Part shown: positions 56,299-64,000 of the stretch, piece by piece
How positions within the stretch are numbered: position 1 is the first letter of the stretch
Layout of the letters: each line of letters opens with the position of its first letter
Origin: Tianweitania populi
GTDB taxonomy: Bacteria; Pseudomonadota; Alphaproteobacteria; Rhizobiales; Rhizobiaceae
NCBI RefSeq assembly: GCF_014652875.1
Contig: NZ_BMZQ01000002.1
Span: 1-64,000, forward strand
Length of the DNA stretch: 64,000 nucleotides
Direction of reading: 5' to 3'
Notes under the pieces: model-generated
Told to the model about the DNA's origin: nothing
What the model saw: only the letters and a program-made list of their open reading frames with translations
The model's database searches: none
Position numbers and translations under genes: made by a program

Positions 56299-59200
56299 TC
56301 AGATCCGGCCGAGCGCCTTCAGTTCGCGCAAAGCGGCCGCATCGCGGGCCGACACGTCGGGATAATCGGCATCGGTGCCGACATCATCCGTATAGCGCCA
56401 GGAGCGCGCGCATTTCGTGCCGGACGCCAAGGCCGGAACCACCGCGACGCCGGCCACATCGTCCAGCGCGAACGCGCCTGAAGGTGCGGCTTCGCTCGAC
56501 AGGGTCAGGCCCGAAGTGATGGCGATCTCAGCGAGGTCCACATCCGATACGGCTGACGCAAGATCGGCATCGGTGACGTAGACGGTCGGCGCGGCTTCCA
56601 GCGAGGAGCCGATCGCCTTCTTGGCGCGTTCGATTTCGAGGGCTGCCGTGACGACTTTGCGGACCTGACGGACCTTGCGCCACTTCGCAGCAAGCGCATC
56701 GTCGCGCCATTCGGCCGGCAGATCCGGGAACTGCTCGAGATGCACCGAGATGGCATCCGGGTTGCGGTCGCGCCAGGCTTCTTCCGTGGTGAAGGGCAGC
56801 ATGGGTGCGAGCCACTTCACGACGCAGTTGAAGAGGTGCCGCACGACCACGAGCGAGGCCTTGCGGCGGGTGCTCGACGGCGCGTCGCAATAGAGCGCGT
56901 CCTTGCGGATGTCGAAGTAGAAGGCCGACAGCTCTACCACCATGAAGTCGATCAGCGCACGCGTGATGCGCTTGAACTCGAACTCGTCATAGCCCTTGCG
57001 GACCAGCTCATCGAGTTCCGACAGCCGGTGCAGCATGAGCCGTTCAAGTTCCGGCATGTCGGCCAATGCGACGTCCTCGCCTTCGTCATGAGCGAGCGTG
57101 CCCAGCATCCAGCGGATGGTGTTGCGCAGCTTGCGGTAGGCGTCGATGTTGGTTTGCAGCACGTTCTTGCCGAGCCGCTGGTCTTCCCAGTAATCGGTGG
57201 TCATGACCCACAGGCGCAGGATATCGGCGCCGGACTGTTTCATGACATCCTGCGGAACGACCGTATTGCCGAGCGACTTCGACATCTTGCGGCCGTCCTC
57301 GTCCATGGTGAAGCCATGGGTGACAACGGCGTTGTAGGGCGCACGGCCGCGCGTGGCGCAGCTTTCCAGAAGCGAGGAATGGAACCAGCCGCGATGCTGG
57401 TCCGAGCCCTCGAGATAGACATCGGCCGGCCATTTTAGGTCGGGACGGTCTTCCAGCGTGAAGGTATGGGTCGAGCCCGAGTCGAACCAGACATCGAGGA
57501 TGTCGCGGACCATCGTCCAGGGTTCATTAGCGCGGGAGCCGAGGAAGCGCTCGCGGGCACCTTCCGCGAACCAGGCATCGGCGCCCTCTGCCTCGAAGGC
57601 TTCGAGGATGCGGGCATTGACGCCTTCATCCTTGAGCACATTGCCATCCTTGTCGGCGAAGGCGCAGATCGGCACGCCCCACGCCCTTTGCCGGGAAAGC
57701 ACCCAGTCGGGACGATCGGCGATCATGGCGCGCAGACGGGTCTGGCCCTGTTCGGGGACGAAGCGGGTGGCGTCGATGGCGGCGAGTGCGCGGGAGCGGA
57801 GGGTGTCGGGTGTACCAGCAGGATCCCCCTCCCCCTTGAGGGGAGAGGTTAGGGGTGGGGGTACTGAAGCGCCGAGTGCGTCATTACCCCCACCCGAACC
57901 TTCGGTTCGACCTCCCCTCAAGGGGGAGGTTGAAGAGGCCAAGCCATAGCCGTTCAGTTCCTTGTCCATATGGACGAACCATTGCGGCGTGTTGCGGAAG
58001 ATCACCGGCTTTTTGGAGCGCCAGGAATGCGGATAGGAGTGTTTGAGACGGCCGCGCGCAAACAGCGCGTTGGCAGCGATCAGGGCCTCGATGACGACCT
58101 TGTTGGCGTCGCCCTTCTTGCCGTTGTCATCGATCACGCGCGCAGGGCCGCCTTCTCGATCCGGCCCAAAGCCCGGCGCGTCTTTGGTGAAGTAGCCGGC
58201 GTCATCCACGGTGAAGGGGATGGCGGTGTCGATTCCTCGGGCGCGTAGCGATGGGGCTGCATCCATCCAGGCGTCGAAATCCTCGCGGCCGTGGCTGGGT
58301 GCCGTGTGGACGAAGCCGGTGCCGGCGTCATCGGTGACGTGGTCGCCGAGAAGAAGCGGGACGATAAAGGAGTAAGGCTCGACGCTTCCGCCCTCCTCCC
58401 ACTTGAGGGGAGGGGTAAGGGGTGGGGGTGCTGCGTTGGCGCCATCACCCCCACCCGAACCTTCGGTTCGACCTCCCCTCAAGGGGGAGGTTGAAGACAA
58501 GCCCTTCAGCGGATGTGAAAGCTGAATCGTAGCCAGTTCCGCGGCTGAGACATCGCGGATGAAGGTCAGCGTAAGCTTGGCCTTGGTCGCGGCATCTTCG
58601 GCTAGCTTCTTCGCAAAGATCAGCTTCTCGCCAGCGCGGGGGCCAAAATCGTTCTCGACGGATGCGACTTCATACAGGCCGTATTCAACACGGTCGGAAT
58701 AAGCGACAGCGCGGTTGCCGGGGATGGTCCACGGCGTCGTGGTCCAGATGACCACGCTTGCGCCGTCGAGGTCGGTCCCCTCGCCCACGCCGGTGGCAGC
58801 CAACGCATTCGCCGATGCGCTGTTGGCGCCGGATTGCACCGGGAACTTCACCCAGATCGTGTCCGACTCGTAGTCGTGATACTCGACCTCGGCCTCCGCC
58901 AGCGCCGTGCGCTCAACCACTGACCACATCACCGGCTTTGAGCCGCGATAAAGCTGGTCGGACATCGCGAACTTCAGCAGCTCGCCGGCGATGCGGGCTT
59001 CGGCGTGGAAGTTCATGGTGGTGTAGGGGTTCTTGAAGTCGCCGACAACGCCCAGGCGCTGGAACTCGGCACCCTGCACGCTGATCCAGCCAGCGGCGAA
59101 TTCGCGGCACTCCTTGCGGAACTCGTTGATATCAACCTGGTCCTTGTCGAGGCCCTTGGCGCGGTACTGTTCCTCGATCTTCCATTCGATCGGCAGGCCG

Positions 59201-59511
59201 TGGCAGTCCCAGCCCGGCACGTAATTAGAGTCGTAGCCGCGCATCTGGAAGGAGCGCGTGATGACGTCCTTCAGGATCTTGTTGAGCGCATGGCCGATAT
59301 GGATGTTGCCGTTGGCATAGGGCGGGCCGTCATGCAGGACGTATTTGGGTCGGCCGGAGCCACTTTCGCGAAGCTTGGCGTAGAGGTCCATCTCCTGCCA
59401 GCGCGCCACGATCTGCGGCTCCTTGTCCGGCAGGCCAGCGCGCATCGGGAAATCCGTCTGCGGCAGATAAAGGGTCTTGGAGTAATCGAGGGTTTCAGGC
59501 GTGTCGGACAT
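56299..59511 (-). CDS. ileS: Isoleucyl-tRNA synthetase carrying two in-frame repeat insertions
   Basis: 1070 residues; relatives in this order have roughly 970-1000. Class I motifs are intact: [15 protein letters not shown] at 65-79 and [10 protein letters not shown] around 740-749. The CP1 editing domain has [11 protein letters not shown] (256-266) and [12 protein letters not shown] (397-408). Between these, residues about 338-377, and again at about 525-565, lie two Pro/Gly-rich peptides beginning [17 protein letters not shown], encoded by repeats at 58390-58494 and 57825-57934. The first falls in the editing domain, the second before DWVLSRQR. Charging is expected to remain. The C-terminal CARSWRY region lacks full zinc Cys set, usual here. 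Start ATG at 59511. Confidence 0.94.
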   Translation of the reverse strand: MSDTPETLDYSKTLYLPQTDFPMRAGLPDKEPQIVARWQEMDLYAKLRESGSGRPKYVLHDGPPYANGNIHIGHALNKILKDVITRSFQMRGYDSNYVPGWDCHGLPIEWKIEEQYRAKGLDKDQVDINEFRKECREFAAGWISVQGAEFQRLGVVGDFKNPYTTMNFHAEARIAGELLKFAMSDQLYRGSKPVMWSVVERTALAEAEVEYHDYESDTIWVKFPVQSGANSASANALAATGVGEGTDLDGASVVIWTTTPWTIPGNRAVAYSDRVEYGLYEVASVENDFGPRAGEKLIFAKKLAEDAATKAKLTLTFIRDVSAAELATIQLSHPLKGLSSTSPLRGGRTEGSGGGDGANAAPPPLTPPLKWEEGGSVEPYSFIVPLLLGDHVTDDAGTGFVHTAPSHGREDFDAWMDAAPSLRARGIDTAIPFTVDDAGYFTKDAPGFGPDREGGPARVIDDNGKKGDANKVVIEALIAANALFARGRLKHSYPHSWRSKKPVIFRNTPQWFVHMDKELNGYGLASSTSPLRGGRTEGSGGGNDALGASVPPPLTSPLKGEGDPAGTPDTLRSRALAAIDATRFVPEQGQTRLRAMIADRPDWVLSRQRAWGVPICAFADKDGNVLKDEGVNARILEAFEAEGADAWFAEGARERFLGSRANEPWTMVRDILDVWFDSGSTHTFTLEDRPDLKWPADVYLEGSDQHRGWFHSSLLESCATRGRAPYNAVVTHGFTMDEDGRKMSKSLGNTVVPQDVMKQSGADILRLWVMTTDYWEDQRLGKNVLQTNIDAYRKLRNTIRWMLGTLAHDEGEDVALADMPELERLMLHRLSELDELVRKGYDEFEFKRITRALIDFMVVELSAFYFDIRKDALYCDAPSSTRRKASLVVVRHLFNCVVKWLAPMLPFTTEEAWRDRNPDAISVHLEQFPDLPAEWRDDALAAKWRKVRQVRKVVTAALEIERAKKAIGSSLEAAPTVYVTDADLASAVSDVDLAEIAITSGLTLSSEAAPSGAFALDDVAGVAVVPALASGTKCARSWRYTDDVGTDADYPDVSARDAAALRELKALGRI
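57825..57934. repeat. Palindromic repeat element inside ileS, copy 1
   Basis: About 110 bases beginning CCCCTCCCCCTTGAGGGG and ending CCCTCAAGGGGGAGGTTGA. It contains a perfect hairpin CGAACC-TTC-GGTTCG at its right third and complementary ends (CCTCCCC/GGGGGAGG). Nearly the same as copy 2, with a variable middle. It is read in frame in the gene on the minus strand. Confidence 0.85.
58390..58494. repeat. Palindromic repeat element inside ileS, copy 2
   Basis: About 105 bases, same orientation as copy 1. Both share ACCCCCACCCGAACC, TTCGGTTCGACCTCCCC and TCAAGGGGGAGGTTGAAGA, but differ in the middle (about 25 bases). Read in the same frame in ileS, giving a similar peptide. Confidence 0.85.
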
Positions 59512-59824
59512 AAGAAGAAGGCCATCTGAAGGGCGGGCACTGAAGGGCCGGCGTCGAAGGGTCAGGCTAACAGAAAGAGCGCGAACGAGGCCGCGCAGAT
59601 ATCCCGGAGCTTCCGGTGGCCTCAGGCCGCCCGGAAGGCCGGGCCAATAATTCGTATCGCAGGAGCGATCAGGGGCAGATGCGCTGGCATGAGCGCGTTC
59701 TTAGCCAAGGCTGCGGCCGGAATAAAGCGCGAAGTTTGAGCAGATGCAGCGGCATCGCCCGGCTACCGCGATCGGAACCAATCCACCAGCGATGGATTGA
59801 GCGGCTTTACCGGGGATGTTGCTT
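59512..59824. other. Intergenic stretch between divergent ileS and a membrane protein gene
   Basis: About 310 bases carrying both promoters. A short perfect inverted repeat GGCC-TCA-GGCC lies near 59618-59628. No other gene or RNA is recognised. Confidence 0.4.
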
Positions 59825-60424
59825 ATGCCGACCACCTTCACGCCCAACTCAACGCGCTCTGGTCTCGACCCGCGCTCGCGCTTGTCCGTGGCTGAGCTGC
59901 GTCACCGCTGGGGCTGGTTCGTGGCTCTGGGCGTTGCGTTGATCCTGCTGGGCACCATGGCCTTCCTGAACACGCTCGTGGCAACCGTCGCGTCCGTTTA
60001 TACAGTCGGCCTCCTCATGCTGATTGCCGCTGCGATCCAGATTGCGCAGGCCTTTTCGGTGAAAAGCTGGTCGAGCTTCTTCTGGTGGGTGCTGGGCGGC
60101 GTGATCTATGCGCTAGCGGGGCTGGCGGCGCTGATCAACCCGCTGATGGCCTCGGCCTTCCTCACCCTGTTCCTCGCGGCTGCTCTGGTTGCGAGCGGCG
60201 TGGCGCGGATCGGCGTCGGCTTTCAGTCGCGTCCAGCCCACAACTGGGGCTGGATGGTGCTTTCCGGCTTGGTCACTCTGCTGGCTGGCCTCGTGATCGC
60301 GCTTGGCTGGCCCGTGAACAGCCTGTGGGTGCTCGGCATGTTCCTGGCAATCGACCTCATATTCCAGGGCTGGGCCACGATTGCTCTCGGCCTCGCCCTG
60401 AAACACGGTGTTCCCTCCGCTTAG
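59825..60424 (+). CDS. HdeD-family (DUF308) membrane protein
   Basis: 199 residues. Six membrane helices with the HdeD pattern: GWFVALGVALILLGTMAFLN, VGLLMLIAAAIQIAQAFSV, FFWWVLGGVIYALAGLAAL, FLTLFLAAALVASGVARIG, WMVLSGLVTLLAGLVIALG and LWVLGMFLAIDLIFQGWA. Such proteins are linked to acid or stress tolerance in some species, but function is open. GGGGA eight bases before the ATG at 59825 decides the start; an ATG at 59816 has no room for a ribosome site. Its stop overlaps the MipA-like stop. Confidence 0.85.
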   Translation: MPTTFTPNSTRSGLDPRSRLSVAELRHRWGWFVALGVALILLGTMAFLNTLVATVASVYTVGLLMLIAAAIQIAQAFSVKSWSSFFWWVLGGVIYALAGLAALINPLMASAFLTLFLAAALVASGVARIGVGFQSRPAHNWGWMVLSGLVTLLAGLVIALGWPVNSLWVLGMFLAIDLIFQGWATIALGLALKHGVPSA

Positions 60425-61248
60425 AGCGCGAAGTCGAAGCGGTAGGTTGCCGAGACGCCGACCGTGAACTGGTTCTTGTTGCCGCGTTCCTGCACGATGC
60501 TGGAATCTTCAGCCGGGCCAGCCAAACGGCGATATTCGCCGAACAGGCTGGTTTCGATCCGGTCGGTGGTCTTCCAGGTCAGCGCGCCGCCGACACCGTA
60601 GGACGCGACGCCCTCATCCGGCGAATAAGGCGACAGGCCGCTGACGGCGGCTTCGGAGAAGTCGACGCCATAATAGGCATCGAAATACTTGTCGTTGCCA
60701 TAGGTGATGCGCGGGCCACCGGAGATGCGCAGTGCAGGCGTCAGATAGGCGAAGGCATCGATCGCGCCATCGGCGACCAGACCTTCATGAGCGCCGATCG
60801 CCTGGCGCACTTCACCGCGGAAGCGGATCCACTCGGTCGGGTAGAACTCGGCGAAGCCACCGACTTCGACGCCGAAATCGACATCGCTCAGGCCTTCGAT
60901 ATCGTCATAATCATCGCTGTCGCGGCCGAAAACCAGCTTGCCGGTCGGACCAGCGCGGAAGTTGCCGGTGTCGATGAGCGCAATCGAAATGTTGTCGTTG
61001 CGCGAGGTGAAGCGCTGCTCGGTGCCCTTGCGGCCAAACGAGACCAGCGGCTGCGCAAAGAAGCGGTAGTCCTTCGAACCCTCGAACTCCGGAATGGCTA
61101 GAGCGGCCGCGCCGATGGTCAGGCTCCATTCGCCGCCGAAGAACCCGGTGGAGGTTTCAACCGGGGCTTCCAGCTGATCGGCAGCCTGCGCATAGGCGGT
61201 GACCGCCAACAGGATTGCAGCCGTCGAACCCATCAAACCGTAACGCAT
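60421..61248 (-). CDS. MipA/OmpV-family outer membrane protein
   Basis: 275 residues. Signal peptide MRYGLMGSTAAILLAVTAYA, cut near AQA-A. The mature protein is a beta-barrel with alternating strands (WSLTIGAAALAIPEFEGSKD, EQRFTSRNDNISIALI) and ends in an aromatic residue strand with ATYRFDFAL. The MipA/OmpV family may bind murein enzymes or act as a pore. Convergent stop with the HdeD gene (TTAG overlap at 60421-60424). Confidence 0.88.
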   Translation of the reverse strand: MRYGLMGSTAAILLAVTAYAQAADQLEAPVETSTGFFGGEWSLTIGAAALAIPEFEGSKDYRFFAQPLVSFGRKGTEQRFTSRNDNISIALIDTGNFRAGPTGKLVFGRDSDDYDDIEGLSDVDFGVEVGGFAEFYPTEWIRFRGEVRQAIGAHEGLVADGAIDAFAYLTPALRISGGPRITYGNDKYFDAYYGVDFSEAAVSGLSPYSPDEGVASYGVGGALTWKTTDRIETSLFGEYRRLAGPAEDSSIVQERGNKNQFTVGVSATYRFDFAL

Positions 61249-61322
61249 GACCTACTCCTTGCCGCCTGCCACTGAGGCCTCATGGTCGAGGATTGAGGCG
61301 GCTATGGTTTCGATCTGCCTAA

Positions 61323-62306
61323 TCAGGAGCCGAATGACAAGGCGCGATCCAAATCACTCAGCGGAGTGATGCGCGAAAGCAACGCTCTCGCTTCCGCCTC
61401 ATCCTTCTTCATCTGGACGACCAAAGCGTCGAGATCGTCGAACTTTTCTTCGCCGCGCAGGAAGCCAAAAAACGAGACGGAGGAGACTTCGCCGTAGAGA
61501 TTGCCGCTGAAATCGAACAGGAAGGTTTCAAGCAGCGGCGCACCATCCGCGTCCACCGTCGGACGGCGGCCGAAGGAGGCGACGCCGTCATGCAGGCTGC
61601 CGTCTGGCCGACGGTAACGCACCGCATAGATGCCGAGCGCGAGATCGGTTTCGGCCGGCAGCCGCATATTGGCAGTGGGGTAGCCGAGCGTGCGGCCGAG
61701 CTTCTTGCCGTGGCCGACCTCCGCTTCAACCGTGAAGCGATAGCCCAGCAGGCCGGCCGCTTCAGCCACATCGCCCGCGCTCAGGAGCGAGCGGATGCGG
61801 CTGGAGGAAATCACCTCGGCATTCTCATCGCGGAACGCATCCACCAGCGTGACGCCAAAGCCGAGCCGCTCCCCTTCAGCCATCAGAAAGGCCGGGCCGC
61901 CACGGCGCTCTTTTCCGAAATGGAAGTCGACGCCGGTGACGACGTGGCGGATGTCCAGGGCATCCCGCAGAATGGAATGAACGAAGTCTTCCGCCGAGGT
62001 CGAGGCGAAGCCGCGGTTGAATGGCTGCTCGATCACGGCATCGAAGCCGAGCGCGTCCAGAAGCCGTGCGCGAAGCGGCGCCGGTGTCAGCCGGAAAACC
62101 GGACTGTCAGGGCGAAAAACGGAGCGCGGATGCGGCTCGAAGGTGAGGACCAGCGCCGGAACGCCGGATTCACGCGCGATCTCCAGAGCGCGCTCGAGCA
62201 CGCTGAAATGGCCGCGATGCACACCGTCGAAATTGCCGATGGCAACCACGCCGCCGCGCAATTGTGCCGGCAGATCAGACGGTGAAGCAATGCGGAGGAT
62301 GGTCAT
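61323..62306 (-). CDS. ribF: Bifunctional riboflavin kinase/FAD synthetase
   Basis: Makes FMN and FAD from riboflavin. 327 residues: N-terminal FAD synthetase domain with VVAIGNFDGVHRGHFSVLER (HxGH motif), VVTGVDFHFGKERRG, then SSRIRSLLSAGDVAEAAGLL, and the C-terminal riboflavin kinase domain with GRTLGYPTANMRLPAETDLA (GYPTAN). Start two bases after the HAD gene stop, so they are one operon. No riboswitch is seen. Confidence 0.95.
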   Translation of the reverse strand: MTILRIASPSDLPAQLRGGVVAIGNFDGVHRGHFSVLERALEIARESGVPALVLTFEPHPRSVFRPDSPVFRLTPAPLRARLLDALGFDAVIEQPFNRGFASTSAEDFVHSILRDALDIRHVVTGVDFHFGKERRGGPAFLMAEGERLGFGVTLVDAFRDENAEVISSSRIRSLLSAGDVAEAAGLLGYRFTVEAEVGHGKKLGRTLGYPTANMRLPAETDLALGIYAVRYRRPDGSLHDGVASFGRRPTVDADGAPLLETFLFDFSGNLYGEVSSVSFFGFLRGEEKFDDLDALVVQMKKDEAEARALLSRITPLSDLDRALSFGS

Positions 62307-62308
62307 TC

Positions 62309-63169
62309 TTATCGCAGCATCGGGATGACGCCGACAGGATCGGCGCTGTGCTTGGCAAGGAAGCTGCCGAGCATGGCAACATCCGGCGCATGCGACGGAC
62401 CATATTCCCGCGCGTGGATGCCGGCCGAGACGTAGAGCACATCGACACCGTTATCGACCGCGCCCTTCACATCGGTCAGCATGCCATCGCCAATCGCAAG
62501 GCAGTCGGACGCGCTGATCTCACGGCCTAGAACTTCGGACGCGGCAGCGAAGGCTGCCTGGTAGATCGGGCGATGCGGCTTGCCGGCAATCAGCGTGCGG
62601 CCACCGAGCAAGCCATAATCACGCGCCAGGGCGCCGGCGCACCAGGCCAGTTCATGGCCGCGTTCCACCACGATGTCGGGATTGGCGCAGATCATCGGCA
62701 GATCACGCGAGCGCAGACGGCGCAGCTGTTCGGCGTAATCTTCCGGCGTTTCCGTTCGGTCGTCGAACAGGCCGGTGCAGCAGATGCCGGATGCCTCGAA
62801 CTCCTCGACCAGCTCGACGTCGAGGCCTTCGTACAGGGTGAGTTCCCGCTCGTTGCCGATATGGTAGATGCGGCGCGGGCCGTTTCGGATCAGCTCGCGC
62901 GTGACATCGCCGGAGGTGACGATGCGGTCATAGGCTTCAGCCGGCACGCCGAGACCTCGGATCTGCGCTTCCACATCGGCATAAGGGCGCGGCGCATTGG
63001 TGATGAGCACCACAGCCAGGCCGCGAGCGCGCGCGGCCGTCAATGCCTCGCTTGCCTCCTTGAAGCTGTCGACGCCGTTGTGCAGCACACCCCACACATC
63101 ACACAAAATGGCGGCGTAGCTGTCCGAGACCTGATCGAGCGAGGCGATCATCTTCGGCGCTGATGTCAT
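62309..63169 (-). CDS. HAD hydrolase, TIGR01459 family (NagD/phosphoglycolate type)
   Basis: 286 residues. Motif I DVWGVLHNGVDSF (DxWGxLH), motif II VVLITNAPRP, Lys motif GKPHRPIYQAAF, and motif IV IGDGMLTDVKGAVDNGVDVL. The cap is the C2 type used on sugar or nucleotide phosphates. AGGAC before the ATG at 63169 decides the start; the 54-codon upstream extension lacks similarity. It sits before ribF in most relatives, and here the genes are two bases apart. Substrate unknown. Confidence 0.9.
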   Translation of the reverse strand: MTSAPKMIASLDQVSDSYAAILCDVWGVLHNGVDSFKEASEALTAARARGLAVVLITNAPRPYADVEAQIRGLGVPAEAYDRIVTSGDVTRELIRNGPRRIYHIGNERELTLYEGLDVELVEEFEASGICCTGLFDDRTETPEDYAEQLRRLRSRDLPMICANPDIVVERGHELAWCAGALARDYGLLGGRTLIAGKPHRPIYQAAFAAASEVLGREISASDCLAIGDGMLTDVKGAVDNGVDVLYVSAGIHAREYGPSHAPDVAMLGSFLAKHSADPVGVIPMLR

Positions 63170-63329
63170 GAACTGTCCTGCAAGCATGGATGAAAGGCGC
63201 GCCGTTCGCTTAGCCCAAGGCCGCGCACCTGTCACCCTGTTCGCGTGGCATGAGGCTCCTGCTGCTCCTTTATCGAGACGCATAAAAAGCAAACAATCGG
63301 CCGAACAGCATCTTAGGAGCTGCCGTGCC

Positions 63330-63344
63330 ATGACGCGCTCATGA
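63330..63344 (+). other. Four-codon open frame ending on the vWA gene start
   Basis: ATG ACG CGC TCA TGA at 63330-63344 follows AGGAG by ten bases, and its stop overlaps the next start (ATGA, 63341-63344). The gene downstream has no better ribosome site, so translation may be coupled. Confidence 0.3.
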
Positions 63345-64000
63345 CCCGTAAACGCTTTTCCTCCCTGATCCGTGACTTCCTGCAGGACACACGCGGCAAT
63401 TACGCGCTGATGACCATCATCGCCGCCGTTCCGCTTTTCGGCGCGGTGGCGCTCGCCGTTGATTACAGCGAAATGAGCCGCGAGCGGCAGATGACGCTGA
63501 ACGCGTTGGACGCGGCCGGTATCGCGACGGCGAGGCGGATTTTGGAAGGGGCAACGGATGCGGAGACGGAAACCTACGCGCGCCAGTTTTTCGATGCGAA
63601 TCTAGGGAACATCAATCCCAAGAGGGCAACGCTCCAAGTTGATCTTCCCGGAAGCAAAGCCGGTGGCGGTTTGCTGAAGATGTCGGCTAATCTGAGCTAC
63701 GATCCCGTGTTCTTCGGAACCTTTCAGTCGCTGATGGGCAAGCAGGCGAGTTCGCTGTCCTTTGCAGCTGCGACTGAGGTCAAGCTGAAGAACACGATTG
63801 AAGTGGCGCTCGTGCTCGATAATTCGGGGTCGATGAGCGATAAGGGCAAAGGCTCAGGGAAGGCGCGCCTCACAATTCTCAAGGACGCCGCCAAGCAGCT
63901 TGTCGATACGATGTCGGCGGAAAGCGCCAAGATGAAACAGGTCGACAAGCCGGTTCAGATCGGCTTGGTACCATTCGCCGCTTCCGTGAATGTGGGAGCA
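63341..64000 (+). CDS. TadE/TadG-like pilus protein with vWA domain, N-terminal part
   Basis: 220 codons run off the right edge. Start: MTRKRFSSLIRDFLQDTRGN, then a membrane helix YALMTIIAAVPLFGAVALAV (the TadG/Flp-pilus-like DTRGNYALM leader), a coiled region, then the vWA start VALVLDNSGSMSDKGKGSGK with the MIDAS DxSxS as DNSGS. These proteins belong with Tad pilus or secretion systems, or are exported with adhesion roles. ATG at 63341 is the only plausible one; a ribosome site AGGAG lies 21-25 bases before. The C-terminal part is outside the window. Confidence 0.85.
   Translation, partial: MTRKRFSSLIRDFLQDTRGNYALMTIIAAVPLFGAVALAVDYSEMSRERQMTLNALDAAGIATARRILEGATDAETETYARQFFDANLGNINPKRATLQVDLPGSKAGGGLLKMSANLSYDPVFFGTFQSLMGKQASSLSFAAATEVKLKNTIEVALVLDNSGSMSDKGKGSGKARLTILKDAAKQLVDTMSAESAKMKQVDKPVQIGLVPFAASVNVGA

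Noticed and set aside
57825-58494. Repeats in ileS as terminators or CRISPR units
   Set aside because: They lie inside an essential gene and are read in frame; there are only two copies 455 bases apart with coding sequence between, not a spaced array.
62307-62320. FMN riboswitch before ribF
   Set aside because: ribF starts two bases after the upstream gene; there is no room for one.

Overview
The window looks like a piece of a high-GC chromosome from a Hyphomicrobiales (Rhizobiales) bacterium of the Phyllobacteriaceae type, such as Mesorhizobium, Aminobacter or a relative. This is inferred from gene content and order: a glpRDSTPQUVK glycerol ABC operon as in rhizobia, the pmbA-cysQ-DUF4170-DUF374-waaA-lpxK series, DUF2093 beside mutL, ribF beside a TIGR01459-type HAD protein, and a Tad/TadG-like protein at the right edge. 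No search was run, so genus is not claimed.

Left part (1-17 kb) is a sugar-catabolic and accessory region full of gene decay. It holds the start of xylA, xylB, remnants of a sulfonate/taurine-type ABC ATPase and a flavin monooxygenase, a complete four-gene sugar ABC importer (4.0-8.8 kb), a ruined TetR/AAA/conserved-hypothetical cluster (9.6-10.7 kb), a Tat-leader short-chain dehydrogenase convergent with a LysR gene, and small hypothetical genes mixed with a frameshifted secreted protein, an internally deleted SRAP protein and a broken 3'-5' exonuclease.

Middle part (17-32 kb): a membrane GGDEF-EAL protein is divergent from an orphan periplasmic amino-acid-type binding protein. The glycerol regulon (20.6-30.6 kb) follows: GlpR, glycerol-3-phosphate dehydrogenase, a complete glycerol ABC importer and glycerol kinase. 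Together they import glycerol, phosphorylate it and oxidise it to dihydroxyacetone phosphate. A frameshifted mntP, a cytochrome b561 gene and tRNA-Gln(CUG) close this part.

Right part (32-64 kb) is mostly core genome: a small surface-glycan locus (CapD/WbpM-like dehydratase, epimerase, phosphoglycosyl transferase), a second GGDEF-EAL protein, mutL, the lipid A/Kdo genes waaA and lpxK, pmbA, a patatin-like gene with two M16 peptidases, rsmD, an unusually long rluB-like pseudouridine synthase, tadA, a lipoprotein, ileS, a HdeD-like membrane protein, a MipA-like outer membrane protein, ribF, a HAD hydrolase and the start of a Tad-type vWA protein.

The most unusual signal is in ileS: two copies of a palindromic repeat (about 105-110 bp) inserted in the same orientation and frame, so the synthetase carries two similar Pro/Gly-rich peptides. 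No wholly new multi-gene defence or biosynthetic system was recognised. The other notable themes are a high density of pseudogenes in the first 17 kb and several transporter ATPases with altered catalytic motifs.
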